A stretch of 64,000 bases of DNA from Microcella frigidaquae (GTDB lineage Bacteria; Actinomycetota; Actinomycetes; Actinomycetales; Microbacteriaceae), in assembly GCF_014200395.1 (NCBI RefSeq), contig NZ_JACHBS010000001.1, forward strand, positions 2,418,001-2,482,000, read 5' to 3'. The translations under genes were made by a program, and so were the position numbers. Below the pieces are notes generated by a model. That model was given only the letters and a program-made list of their open reading frames with translations, had not been told where the DNA came from and made no database searches. This document shows, piece after piece, positions 1-9,596 of this stretch (positions within the stretch are counted from its first letter, which is position 1; each line of letters starts with the position of its first letter).

Positions 1-1
1 T

Positions 2-496
2 GCCGAGGCCACCGTCATCCGGCTCATCGAGCCGCGCCCGCCGGCGCCCCGCGCTCCGCTGCCGACCGAGCGGCGCACGTCGGTCCCCACCCCTCCTCCT
101 CCGGCGGCGGCCGAGCCCGCGCCGACCGGCGCCGGGTGGGCGGTGCGCGTGCGCGGCGCCACGCCGGTCGTGCAGCTCGACCGTCCGGTCGTGGTCGGGC
201 GGCGCCCGGGTCCGCCGCGCCCGGGTGAGCATCCCGAACCGCGTCGACTCGTCGTGCCCGCGGACTGCGCCGACGTCTCCGCGCGGCACGCGCGCATCGA
301 GCAGCTGGGAGAGACGCTCGTCGTCGTCGACCTCGGGTCGACAAACGGCACCGTCGTACACTGGTCGAGCGGCGCCCCGCTCCGCCTGCGACCGGGCGAG
401 TCGACCGCCGTTCTCCCCGACGCGGTGATCGAGCTCGGCGAGCGTCTGATCCTCGAGTTCCTCCCTGCCACCCCGACCCCGGAGCCGCCATCGTGA
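2..496 (+). CDS. FHA-domain protein, 5' end outside window
   Basis: The frame is already open at base 2, so the N-terminus lies outside the window. About 164 residues are visible. A Pro/Ala-rich linker is followed by a C-terminal FHA phosphothreonine-binding domain, with the motifs VVGRR, VSARHARIEQLG and DLGSTNGT in the expected order (the Arg, Ser-x-x-His and Asn-Gly that contact phosphothreonine). The stop overlaps the GTG start of the phosphatase gene by four bases, which indicates translational coupling. FHA proteins beside a PP2C phosphatase and a Ser/Thr kinase usually read out kinase activity, so it probably recruits a phosphorylated partner to this complex. The domain is certain; the role is inferred. 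Confidence 0.9.
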   Translation, partial: AEATVIRLIEPRPPAPRAPLPTERRTSVPTPPPPAAAEPAPTGAGWAVRVRGATPVVQLDRPVVVGRRPGPPRPGEHPEPRRLVVPADCADVSARHARIEQLGETLVVVDLGSTNGTVVHWSSGAPLRLRPGESTAVLPDAVIELGERLILEFLPATPTPEPPS

Positions 497-1278
497 CCGC
501 CCTCGGCCGCAGCAGCGTGCGCCATGTCGTCTCCGTTCCCGACCACGGGGCGACCCTCGCGCTCTCCTGGCACGGCGTCACCCACACGGGCTACCGCCGG
601 ACGGCGAACGAGGACAGCTACCTCGCCGATGTGCCCCTTTTCGCGGTCGCCGACGGCATGGGCGGGCACTCGCACGGCGACCGGGCGAGCGACGCGGTCG
701 TGCGGCGCCTGCAGGCCGCTGTCGACGGCGACCTCATCGAGCCGGAGGCGATCGTCGAGGCGCTCAACCAGGCGACGTGGGACATCCACCAGCTCGACGA
801 CGCCGACCGCGGCATCGGCACGACCGTCACCGGCGTGGCCCTGACCCTTGTCGACGGGGCCCCGCGCTTCGTCTGCTTCAACGTCGGCGATTCCCGCGTC
901 TACCGCTTCGCCGGCAACGAGCTCACCCAGGTCACGACCGACCACTCGATCGTCCAGGAAATGGTCGACGCGGGGCAGCTCACCGCCGAGCAGGCGGAGA
1001 ACCACCCCGAGTCGAACGTCATCACGCGCGCCATCGGGTTCTCGATCGAGCCCCAGGTCGACCTCAGCATCCTGCCCATCGTGGAGGGCATGCGGCTGCT
1101 CATCTGCTCCGACGGGCTGACCAAGGAGGTCCCGGCGGAGCGGCTCCGGCTGCACCTCGCCGCCCGCCTCAGCGCCCGCGAGACCGCCAATGCGCTCGTG
1201 GATGCGGCGCTCGCGCAGGGCGGGCGCGACAACATCACCGTGATCGTCGTCGACGTGGTGCGCGCCCCCGCACCCTGA
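493..1278 (+). CDS. PP2C-family Ser/Thr protein phosphatase
   Basis: 261 residues, a complete PPM/PP2C phosphatase without a membrane segment, so cytoplasmic. Metal-binding and catalytic motifs appear in order: NEDSYL (about 39-44), VADGMGGHSHGDRAS (about 52-66), GIGTTVTG, VGDSRVYR, ICSDGLTKEV and GGRDNITVIVV. The family dephosphorylates Ser/Thr on proteins using two metal ions. It is the natural antagonist of the kinase encoded 47 bases downstream and of its FHA-bound substrates. The GTG start forms a GTGA overlap with the upstream stop. The family call is firm; its substrates are inferred from neighbourhood. Confidence 0.95.
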   Translation: MTALGRSSVRHVVSVPDHGATLALSWHGVTHTGYRRTANEDSYLADVPLFAVADGMGGHSHGDRASDAVVRRLQAAVDGDLIEPEAIVEALNQATWDIHQLDDADRGIGTTVTGVALTLVDGAPRFVCFNVGDSRVYRFAGNELTQVTTDHSIVQEMVDAGQLTAEQAENHPESNVITRAIGFSIEPQVDLSILPIVEGMRLLICSDGLTKEVPAERLRLHLAARLSARETANALVDAALAQGGRDNITVIVVDVVRAPAP

Positions 1279-1325
1279 TCCGCCCGACTCCCTACACTGG
1301 GGGGACATCGTGCGGGAGGGGGACC

Positions 1326-2729
1326 ATGTCGCGGCGTCGACCGTCGGAACCCCCCGTGCTACCCGGGTTCAGCCATGTGCGGCTGCTCGGCAGCGGCGGG
1401 TTCGCCGATGTCTTCCTCTACGAGCAGAACATGCCGCGGCGTCAGGTCGCAGTGAAGGTCATGCTCGCGGATGTCGTCACCGAGCATGTGCGCCAGATGT
1501 TCCAGGTCGAAGCCAACCTCATGGCGCAGTTGTCATCGCACCCGGGCATCCTCACCGTGTATCAGGCCAGCATCTCGGCCGATGGCCGGCCGTACCTGGT
1601 GATGGAGCTCTGCTCCTCCCAGTTGGCGGGCCGCTACCGGGTCGAGCGCATCCCCGTCGCCGAGGTGCTCCGCGTCGGCGTTCAGATCGGCAGTGCGGTC
1701 GAGACGGCGCACCGCAGCGGCGTGCTGCACCGTGACATCAAGCCCTCGAACATCCTCACCACCGTGTACGGGCATCCCGTGCTCAGCGACTTCGGCATCG
1801 CGTCGAGCCTGGGCACCGTCGAGAGCACGGAGGTGGTCGGGATGTCGATCCCGTGGTCGGCGCCGGAGGTGCTCCTCGACGAGACTGCCGGCACGGTGAC
1901 GAGCGAGGTCTGGTCGCTCGCGGCCACCATCTACACGCTGCTCGCGGGCCGATCTCCCTTCGAGGTGCTCGACGGCGCGAACGGCTCGAGCGAGCTGATC
2001 GGCCGCATCACCCGCGCCCGGCTGCCCGGCATGGACCGCGACGATGTGCCGGCATCCCTCATGTCCGTGCTCGCCCGTGCCATGTCGCGCGACCCAGGGA
2101 AGCGGCAGCAGTCGGTGCTCGAGCTCGTGCGCGACCTGCAGCGGGTGGAGGCCGAGCTCGGCCTCGTGACCACGCAGGCCGATGTCGCCATGGACGACTG
2201 GGCGCTCGCGAGCATCGGCGACCCCGGCGATCGCACGATCGTGCGGGCGGTCTCACCACGGGCGCCGGGTGTGCCGGGCACCCGCCGTCGTCGCCGCGCT
2301 GTCGACGGGGCGCCCGTGCCCGTCGAGAGCGTGGCCTCGCCGATCTCCTCGACGGCGGCCCGCACCGCGTCGCGCACCCGGCTGCTCGCCGTCGGCCTCG
2401 TCGTGGTCGCGCTCGCCGTGATCGGCCTCGGCGCGACAGCCACCATCCTCGCCATCCAGGGCGGCGACCGCGACCTCCCGCGCGTCGCGAACGTCGAGGC
2501 GGCGCTCGACGGCACGACGGTCGTGTTCTCCTGGGATGACCCGGGCCTCGCCGCCGGCGACTCGTACCAGGTCGTGCTGGCGGACGGTCGGGAGACCTTC
2601 CAGCGCTCCGCGGAGTTCGCCGCCGCCGCCGCACCGGGCGACCGTGTCTGCATCACGGTGCGCGTCGCGCGCGAGGGCCGTCTGGGCCCGGCGAGCGACG
2701 AGAAGTGCGCCGAGGTCTCCGGGGGGTGA
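1326..2729 (+). CDS. Transmembrane Ser/Thr protein kinase with extracellular domain
   Basis: 467 residues. A cytoplasmic kinase domain carries the glycine loop LGSGGFADVF (about 20-30), the ATP lysine in VAVKVM (about 43), the catalytic loop HRDIKPSN (about 135-142), LSDFG (about 154) and the APE motif SAPEVL. A basic, disordered stretch (RRRRR) precedes one transmembrane helix at about 352-374. The roughly 90-residue outer domain reads like an FN3/beta-sandwich fold (VVFSWDDPG...YQVVL...). ATG 1326 was chosen because GGGAGGGGGACC precedes it; the frame is open further upstream but overlaps the phosphatase gene. PknB-type topology suggests an envelope sensor. The sensor may recognise the Ig/FN3 protein encoded next (inference). 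Confidence 0.95.
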   Translation: MSRRRPSEPPVLPGFSHVRLLGSGGFADVFLYEQNMPRRQVAVKVMLADVVTEHVRQMFQVEANLMAQLSSHPGILTVYQASISADGRPYLVMELCSSQLAGRYRVERIPVAEVLRVGVQIGSAVETAHRSGVLHRDIKPSNILTTVYGHPVLSDFGIASSLGTVESTEVVGMSIPWSAPEVLLDETAGTVTSEVWSLAATIYTLLAGRSPFEVLDGANGSSELIGRITRARLPGMDRDDVPASLMSVLARAMSRDPGKRQQSVLELVRDLQRVEAELGLVTTQADVAMDDWALASIGDPGDRTIVRAVSPRAPGVPGTRRRRRAVDGAPVPVESVASPISSTAARTASRTRLLAVGLVVVALAVIGLGATATILAIQGGDRDLPRVANVEAALDGTTVVFSWDDPGLAAGDSYQVVLADGRETFQRSAEFAAAAAPGDRVCITVRVAREGRLGPASDEKCAEVSGG

Positions 2730-2736
2730 GCGACTG

Positions 2737-5700
2737 ATGCGCCACTGGCTCGCGCGCCACCGCTCCACGGTCACGACCGCTCTCGGCGCGACGGTGGTCG
2801 CCGCGGTGGTCGTGACGGTCGCCGTCGTCTACCCGGGCTTCGAGTCGCAGCGCCTCGAGCTCAACGACGGTTCGGTGTGGGTCGTCAGCGGCGAGCGCCA
2901 GGCGGTCGGCCGGGCGAACCTGCAGGTCGGTCAGCTCGACGCCGTGATCCCCGGCGAGGGCTCGCAGCTCTCGGTGGTCCAGCAGGGTTCCGATGTCGTC
3001 GTGGTCGACGCTGCCAATGCCACGGCCGAGGTCGTCGACACGGCGCGCTCCGAGGTGGTCGAGTCGGTGCCGCTGCCGCCGGATGCTCCCACCCTGCTGC
3101 TCGCCGGGCAGAGCGCCGTCGTGCACAGCGGCGGAACGGGCGAGACCTGGGTCACCCCGCGCGCCCTGCTGGCCGACTTCGACCCGGCGGGCGTCGCCGC
3201 CTTCCAGTTCGGTCCCGACAGCGCGATCGCCGCGCTCGACGGGTACGGGGTCGTCGCCGTGTCACCCGGGCTCGGCGAGGTCTACCGCTTCGACCCCGCA
3301 CTCTCGCTCGCGGTCGAGCAGACGTGGAGCATCCCCGTCGAGACGGATGCCGCGCTGCAGATCTCGGTGGCCGGCGACCGCTGGGCCGTGCTCGATGCCG
3401 ATACCCGGCTGCTGCACACCGAGAGCGGCACGATCGACCTCTCGGGGGTGATCGCCGCGGGTGGGGAGCCGCGCTTGGCGGCCCCGAGCGCGAGCAGCCC
3501 GGAGCTGCTCGTCGCGCACCGGGGAGGCCTGGTCGCCGTCGCCCTCGACGGTGGTCGAATCACCGAGCTGGTCACCGGTCGTCAGGGATCCGCCGCCGCA
3601 CCCGTGGTCGTCGGCGCCTGCGCCTTCGCCGCCTGGACCGACGGCGTCGGCTGGCGCCGCTGCGCCGAGGAGGTGCGCGAGCTGCCGCTCGCACAGGTCG
3701 CGGCGGCCGCGGAGCTCACCTTCTCGGTGCGCGACGATCGCGTCGTGCTCAATGACCGGCGCGGGGGAGCGGCCTGGGCCGTGCAGGAGGACGGCCGGCT
3801 GATCGACAACTGGGACGACCTCATCAGCGAGGAGGAGGACCAGCGCGAGGAGCAGCTCGATCAGCTCGACACCCCACCCGAGGTCGAGCGGGTGCAGCAG
3901 CCCCCGGTCGCCGTCGACGACGTGTTCGGCGCGCGCCCGGGTCGCGCGAGCGTGCTGCCCGTGCTGCTCAACGACACCGATCCGAACGGCGATGTGCTCG
4001 TCATCGCCGAGACCACACCGCTCGACCCCGAGATCGGGCGCATCGACCTGATCGGGCAGTCGCAGCAGGTTCAGCTGACCCTGACGAGTGCCGCCCGTGG
4101 CGAGATCGCGTTCGAGTACACGATCACCGACGGCCGCGGCGGCTCCGACACCGCCGTCGTGCGGGTCGCCGTGCGCGCCGCCGGGGAGAACGGGCCGCCC
4201 GTGCAGGTGCGCCCGAGCCGCACGACCGTCGCCGTGGGTTCCTCGACCACGGCCGCGGTGCTCGGGGAGTGGGTCGACCCCGACGGCGACCCGATCTACC
4301 TCCAGGCCGCGAGCATCCCGCCGCCTGACGTCGTCACGTTCCGACCCGACGGTCGCGTCACGGTGGCCGAGGCGGGCGGGGTCGGCGAGCTCCGCATCGT
4401 CGCGCTGACGGTCACCGATGGACGGGCGAGCGGCATCGGCGAGCTGGCTGTCACCGTGCGGCCCGCCGGCCAGGCGCCGATCATCGCGGAGCCCTTCGTC
4501 GTGCTCGCCTACGCCGGCCAGGAGGTGCGCGTCGAGCCCCTCGTCCACGTGCGGGGCGGTTCGGGGCCGATCCGCCTCAGCGCCGTCCCCGAGAAGCCCG
4601 GCGTGACGATCACTCCCGCGTTCGACCGCGGCGTGTTCCGGTTCGTGAGCGAGGAGGTCCGGACCCACTACCTGGAGTACGTGGTGACCGATGGCGCGAC
4701 CACCGCGACCGGCCTCATCCGTGTGGATGTCGCAGCGCCACCCGCCGCCGGGTCCGCCCCGATCACCGTGCCGAAGACTGCGTTCGTCCGCACTCTGAGC
4801 AGCGCGACCGTCTCGGTGGCGACGGTCGATATCGACCCGGGCGGGGGTGTGCTCGTCGTGACCGGGGTCGTCGGCCTGGGAGCCGGCAGCGGGATCCGCG
4901 CGGAGGTGCTCGAGCAGCGCGACATCCGCATCACGCTCACCCGGCCGCTCGACGGCCCCCAGACCGTCAGCTACCGCATCAGCAACGGCCTCGCCGAGTC
5001 GACGGGGCAGATCACGGTCATCGAGATCCCGCGCCCGCAGCGGCTGCAGCCGCCCGTCGCCGTGGACGATGCGATCACGGTGCGCGTGGGCGACGCGGTG
5101 AGCATCCCCGTCCTCGCCAACGACGAGCACCCCGATGACGAGCCGATCACACTCGCCCCCGCGCTCGTGCAGGGGCTCACGGGCGAGTCGGGTCTGCTCT
5201 TCGTCGCCGGTGACCGCCTGCGCTACCTGGCGCCGGACCAGCCCGGCGACTTCACGGCCGTCTACGAGGTGCTCGGACCGCTCGGGGAGCAGCGCGCCCA
5301 GGCGAGCGTGCGCATCAGCGTGCGCGAGGTCGACGAGGCCACCAATCAGGCGCCGATCACCCGCACGGTGACGGCCCGGGTCATCGCCGGCGACACCGTC
5401 CGCATCCGCATCCCGGTCGAGGGGATGGACCCGGACGGAGACTCGGTGCAGGTGATCGGCCAGGAGGTCGCGCCGCAGCGGGGCATCGTCGTCGACACCG
5501 GGCTCGACTCCATCGACTACCAGGCAGGCAGCTACGCGGCCGGTACCGACGAGTTCCGCTACACCGTGGTCGACGCGCTCGGAGCGCGGGCCTCCGGCGT
5601 GGTGCGCGTCGGCATCAGCCCGCGGCTCGATGGCGCGCGCAACCCCGTCGCGAACGACGACCAGGTGCTCATCCGTCCAGGGTTCACCGTTCTCGTCCCG

Positions 5701-8631
5701 GTGCTCGACAACGACACCGACCCCGACGGCTCCGACCTGATCGTCACCGCGGTCGAGCCCAACACCGATGGCCTCACCGCCGAGATCGTCGACGGTCGGT
5801 ACGTGCGCGTCATCCCGCCCGCGGTGCCCGGTCAGTACGGGCTCGTCTACACGATCGAGAACGCGCTCGCCGGGGCGTCGCAGGCCTTCATCACCGTCAC
5901 GGTGCGAACGGATGCTCCGCTCGCCCCGCCCGTCGCCCGCGACACCGTGCTCTCGCTCACCGACATCCTCGATCGCGACGAGCTCGACGTCGACGTGCTC
6001 GCGCGGGTGTTCTTCGCGGAGGGCGAGGTGAGCGACCTCGGTCTCGAGCTGGTGCCCGGATACGAGTCGGGGGCCCGCATCCAGCCCGACGGCCGGGTGC
6101 GGGTGCAGGTGGGCGAGCAGCGCCAGATCATCCCCTTCCAGGTGGTCCACCCGGCCGACCCCGCGGTGCGGTCCACGGCCTTCATCTGGGTGCCGGGCAC
6201 GGACGATGCGCTGCCGCAGCTCGACCGGCGCGCTCCGCGCATCCAGGTGGTCAGCGAGGAGACCGTGACCATCGACATCAACGACTACGTCGTCGCGGTG
6301 GGCGGGACACCGGTGCGGCTCACCGACACCGCGCGCGTCAGTGCCAGCCAGTCGAACGGTGAGCCGCTCGTCGTCGACGACGACACGCTCCGCTTCACCT
6401 CCGCCGACTTGTACTTCGGGCCCGCATCCCTGACCTTCGAGGTCACAGACGGCGCGACCCCCGATGATCCGGCGGGCCGGGTGGCGACCATCGTGCTGCC
6501 GATCGAGGTCACCCCGCGCAAGAACCAGCCGCCCGTGCTGATCGGGGCCGCCCTCGAGCTCGAACCCGGTCAGGAGCGCGTGCTCGACCTCGTCCGCGTC
6601 ACCTCCTACCCGTACCCCGACGACGTGGACGAGCTCGCGTACACGATCGTCGACCCGGCCTCGCCGGGGCTCGAGGTCGAGCTCAGCGGGCAGACCCTGC
6701 GCGTGCGCGTCCTCGAGAGTACGCCGCGGGGCACGACGACCGGGGTGACACTTGGCGTGCGCGACGACGCCGCCCAGGGAACGCCCGGCCGCATCCAGGT
6801 CACCGTCGTGCCGTCGACCCGGCCGCTCGCCCGGCCCGCCCCCGACGTCGTGATCGCGCCCCGGGGGGAGACCACGACGGTGCGCGTGCTCGAGAACGAC
6901 CAGGCGGCCAACCCGTTCCCGGGCCAACCGCTGCGGGTCGTGGCGGTGCGCGGCCTCGACAGCGCTGACCTGCCGGCGGGGGTGACCATCGTGCCCAGCG
7001 CCGACGGTCAGACCCTGCTCGTCACGGTCTCCCCGAGCGCCGAGCCGCTCGACACCAACCTCGAGTACCAGGTGGCCGATGCCACCGACGATCCCGAGCG
7101 CCGCGTCTGGGGCGCGGTGCGCATTTCGGTGCAGGACGTCCCCGACCCGGTCACGAACCTGCGGGTGCAGGCTTTCGCCAACCGCAGCCTGACCGTCGCT
7201 TGGTCGCCCGGCCCGGCCAACAACGCCCCGATCGAGCGGTTCGAGGTGACCACGACCCGCGTCGCCGACGGCGTCACCGCCACCACCTCCTGCCCCGGAT
7301 CGCCCTGCACCGTGCCCACGGCCGGTAACGGACCCGACAACCGCGTGCGCATCGCCGTCGTCGCCGTCAACGCCCAGGGGCCCTCTGCGGCCACCACCCT
7401 CGCCGAGGCCGCCTGGAGCGATCTCGTGCCGCCCGCTCCGACGATTCTGGGTGTGACCCCGCTCGACCGCGGTCTCCGCATCGGCTGGACCAAGCCGGCG
7501 CAGGACTCTGCCGCCTCGCCGATCCGCAGCTACCGGGTGACCGTCGGCCCCGTCGTCCGCACCATCAGCGTTCCCGCCGACGACCCGGTCGGCACGACCT
7601 ACTGGGTCGCGGTGGTCGACGCCGGGGCGCTCGCCAACGGCACCTCGTACAGCGTCGGCGTCAGCCCGCGCAATGATGCCTTCGACCCGCTGACGACCTG
7701 GAACACCGCCACGACGACGGGCGTGCCCGCGGGCGCCCCGCTCGCGCTCGCCGCACCGACTGCTCTCGGTTCGACGGCCGACGCCGGGGGCGGCGGCACC
7801 GTCTCGGTGAACTGGGCGGGAGCCTTCGGCGCCAACGGCCGGCCCCTGCAGAGCTTCTACGTCTGGGTCGCGGACTCGGGAACGGCTCCGGCCTGCACCG
7901 TGACCGGCGTCGCCGACGGCGCCCCCGAGCACACCCCGCCGCCCGGCGTGACGACGGTGCCCGGCTCGTCGACCTCGACGGTCATCGGCGGCCTCACCGC
8001 CGACATCACGTACCGCGTGGTCGTGTACGCCTACAACGGGCAGGGATGCACCGCCAGCGTCGAGCTGACCGCCACCCCGCGCGAGCGCCCGCCCGCCATC
8101 ACAGCCATCGATGTCGTCGACTCGGTGCCCAACGGCGAGGGCCTGTGGGATCTCCGCCTCGATGCGGTGACCGTCGCGGGCGGTGCGGACTCGGTGCAGT
8201 ACCGGTTGATCGGCGACCAGGTCGACCCGGCCGAGTCGGCGCCCGCGGCACTGCCGACCCTGCTGACCGCGGGCACCAGCCACTACGGTCGCAGCCTCCA
8301 GGTCGAGGTGCGCGCCTGCCGCCAGTACGAGCAGCTGCTCTGCGGGCCGTGGTCGGAGCCGTTCGCGCTCGGGGTCGCCGTGCGCATCGACCTGCAGCCG
8401 ACCTTCGTGGTGACCGGTGAGGTTCCCGACACCCGCACCGTCGAGATCACTTGGACGCCGCTCGCGGTCGGCGCCTACTCCGCGGTCGAGCAGGTCTGCC
8501 TGGGCGGCGACCCGATCGACAGCCCGACCGGCCCGACCTGCCTCATCACCGCCGCGCCCGGCGACGACCCGAGGCTCGCCGTCACCGTCTCCGTCAACAG
8601 CACCACCTACACCCGGGAGTACCGACCATGA
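2737..8631 (+). CDS. Giant membrane-anchored Ig-like/FN3 repeat protein
   Basis: 1964 residues. A short basic N-terminus and one hydrophobic segment (about 13-32) anchor the protein with its bulk outside. Residues about 35-370 show short repeated beta-strand units resembling a propeller. An acidic linker (SEEEDQREEQLDQLD) follows, then about eleven tandem Ig/cadherin-like domains (about 388-1468), several with the PVAVDD...LPVLLNDTDPNGD signature. From about 1469 there are FN3 domains (VTNLRVQAF...LTVAWSPG) and further beta-sandwich units. DPDGD-type loops could bind calcium. The start ATG lies seven bases after the kinase stop; the stop overlaps the MoxR start (ATGA). Probably a stalk, adhesin or envelope scaffold; no enzymatic motif was seen. 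Confidence 0.9.
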   Translation: MRHWLARHRSTVTTALGATVVAAVVVTVAVVYPGFESQRLELNDGSVWVVSGERQAVGRANLQVGQLDAVIPGEGSQLSVVQQGSDVVVVDAANATAEVVDTARSEVVESVPLPPDAPTLLLAGQSAVVHSGGTGETWVTPRALLADFDPAGVAAFQFGPDSAIAALDGYGVVAVSPGLGEVYRFDPALSLAVEQTWSIPVETDAALQISVAGDRWAVLDADTRLLHTESGTIDLSGVIAAGGEPRLAAPSASSPELLVAHRGGLVAVALDGGRITELVTGRQGSAAAPVVVGACAFAAWTDGVGWRRCAEEVRELPLAQVAAAAELTFSVRDDRVVLNDRRGGAAWAVQEDGRLIDNWDDLISEEEDQREEQLDQLDTPPEVERVQQPPVAVDDVFGARPGRASVLPVLLNDTDPNGDVLVIAETTPLDPEIGRIDLIGQSQQVQLTLTSAARGEIAFEYTITDGRGGSDTAVVRVAVRAAGENGPPVQVRPSRTTVAVGSSTTAAVLGEWVDPDGDPIYLQAASIPPPDVVTFRPDGRVTVAEAGGVGELRIVALTVTDGRASGIGELAVTVRPAGQAPIIAEPFVVLAYAGQEVRVEPLVHVRGGSGPIRLSAVPEKPGVTITPAFDRGVFRFVSEEVRTHYLEYVVTDGATTATGLIRVDVAAPPAAGSAPITVPKTAFVRTLSSATVSVATVDIDPGGGVLVVTGVVGLGAGSGIRAEVLEQRDIRITLTRPLDGPQTVSYRISNGLAESTGQITVIEIPRPQRLQPPVAVDDAITVRVGDAVSIPVLANDEHPDDEPITLAPALVQGLTGESGLLFVAGDRLRYLAPDQPGDFTAVYEVLGPLGEQRAQASVRISVREVDEATNQAPITRTVTARVIAGDTVRIRIPVEGMDPDGDSVQVIGQEVAPQRGIVVDTGLDSIDYQAGSYAAGTDEFRYTVVDALGARASGVVRVGISPRLDGARNPVANDDQVLIRPGFTVLVPVLDNDTDPDGSDLIVTAVEPNTDGLTAEIVDGRYVRVIPPAVPGQYGLVYTIENALAGASQAFITVTVRTDAPLAPPVARDTVLSLTDILDRDELDVDVLARVFFAEGEVSDLGLELVPGYESGARIQPDGRVRVQVGEQRQIIPFQVVHPADPAVRSTAFIWVPGTDDALPQLDRRAPRIQVVSEETVTIDINDYVVAVGGTPVRLTDTARVSASQSNGEPLVVDDDTLRFTSADLYFGPASLTFEVTDGATPDDPAGRVATIVLPIEVTPRKNQPPVLIGAALELEPGQERVLDLVRVTSYPYPDDVDELAYTIVDPASPGLEVELSGQTLRVRVLESTPRGTTTGVTLGVRDDAAQGTPGRIQVTVVPSTRPLARPAPDVVIAPRGETTTVRVLENDQAANPFPGQPLRVVAVRGLDSADLPAGVTIVPSADGQTLLVTVSPSAEPLDTNLEYQVADATDDPERRVWGAVRISVQDVPDPVTNLRVQAFANRSLTVAWSPGPANNAPIERFEVTTTRVADGVTATTSCPGSPCTVPTAGNGPDNRVRIAVVAVNAQGPSAATTLAEAAWSDLVPPAPTILGVTPLDRGLRIGWTKPAQDSAASPIRSYRVTVGPVVRTISVPADDPVGTTYWVAVVDAGALANGTSYSVGVSPRNDAFDPLTTWNTATTTGVPAGAPLALAAPTALGSTADAGGGGTVSVNWAGAFGANGRPLQSFYVWVADSGTAPACTVTGVADGAPEHTPPPGVTTVPGSSTSTVIGGLTADITYRVVVYAYNGQGCTASVELTATPRERPPAITAIDVVDSVPNGEGLWDLRLDAVTVAGGADSVQYRLIGDQVDPAESAPAALPTLLTAGTSHYGRSLQVEVRACRQYEQLLCGPWSEPFALGVAVRIDLQPTFVVTGEVPDTRTVEITWTPLAVGAYSAVEQVCLGGDPIDSPTGPTCLITAAPGDDPRLAVTVSVNSTTYTREYRP

Positions 8632-9596
8632 CCATGACCGCCGAACAGGCCACCGGGTTCAGTGGCATCGCCGACCGCATCGTCGAGAACGTCGAGCGCG
8701 TGCTGCTCGGCAAGGCCTACGTGATCCGGCTCGGGCTCACCGCGATGCTCAGCGAGGGCCACCTGCTGCTGGAGGACGTGCCCGGGACGGGAAAGACCTC
8801 GCTCGCCCGGGCGCTCGCGCAGAGCATCCGCGGCACCACGACGCGCGTGCAGTTCACCCCAGACCTGCTGCCCGGCGACATCACCGGCATGACGGTCTAC
8901 GACCAGCGGTCGGGCACCTTCGAGTTCCACCCCGGGCCGGTCTTCGCAACCGTGGTGCTCGCCGACGAGATCAACCGCGCGAGCCCCAAGACTCAGTCGG
9001 CCCTGCTGGAGGTGATGGAGGAGGGGCACGTCACGGTCGACGGCGTGACCCACCCCGTCACCGCACCCTTCCTCGTCATCGCGACGCAGAACCCCATCGA
9101 GCAGGCCGGAACCTACCGGCTGCCGGAGGCCCAGCTCGACCGGTTCCTCATGAAGACCGCCATCGGCTACCCCGATCACGCGGCCACCGTGCGGATCCTC
9201 GAGGGCGCCGTCGGCCCCCGCGCCGAGGTGCTCGAGCCCGTCGTCGAGCTCGACACGGTGCGCGACATGATCGCGCTGGCCCGCACGGTGCACGTCGACC
9301 CGGTGATCACCGACTACGTCGCGCGCCTGGTCGAAGCCACGCGGACCCACGTCGACGTGCGCATGGGCGCGAGCGTGCGCGGCGCCCTGGCGCTGATCCG
9401 CTGCGCGAAGACCTTCGCGACGCTGCAGGGCCGGCACTACGTCGTGCCCGACGACGTGAAGGCGCTCGCCGAGCCGGTGCTCGCCCACCGTCTCGTGCTC
9501 GACCCCGAATCGGAGTTCGACGGCGTGACGACGACGAGCGTGGTCGCGCAGCTCGTGGTCGAGACGCCGCCCCCGAGCGAGCGGATCGCTGTGTGA
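8628..9596 (+). CDS. MoxR-family AAA+ ATPase
   Basis: 322 residues. MoxR-type AAA+ ATPase with Walker A in EDVPGTGKTSLARAL (about 50), Walker B VVLADEINRASPKTQSALLE (about 109), sensor 1 ATQNPIEQAGTYRLPEAQLD and a C-terminal winged lid. These proteins act as chaperone-like remodelers and are regularly encoded with a DUF58 protein and a transglutaminase-fold membrane protein, exactly the two genes that follow. ATG 8628 overlaps the upstream stop by four bases (ATGA); a second ATG two codons later is possible. All catalytic motifs are intact, so it is probably active. Its client is unknown. Confidence 0.95.
   Translation: MTMTAEQATGFSGIADRIVENVERVLLGKAYVIRLGLTAMLSEGHLLLEDVPGTGKTSLARALAQSIRGTTTRVQFTPDLLPGDITGMTVYDQRSGTFEFHPGPVFATVVLADEINRASPKTQSALLEVMEEGHVTVDGVTHPVTAPFLVIATQNPIEQAGTYRLPEAQLDRFLMKTAIGYPDHAATVRILEGAVGPRAEVLEPVVELDTVRDMIALARTVHVDPVITDYVARLVEATRTHVDVRMGASVRGALALIRCAKTFATLQGRHYVVPDDVKALAEPVLAHRLVLDPESEFDGVTTTSVVAQLVVETPPPSERIAV

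Noticed and set aside
3262..8283. A 1673-codon open frame on the minus strand opposite the Ig/FN3 gene
   Set aside because: It is the expected antisense shadow of a GC-rich gene whose third positions exclude stops. Its protein is low-complexity and rich in Arg/Gly/His/Asp with no domain, and no promoter or ribosome binding site is evident.
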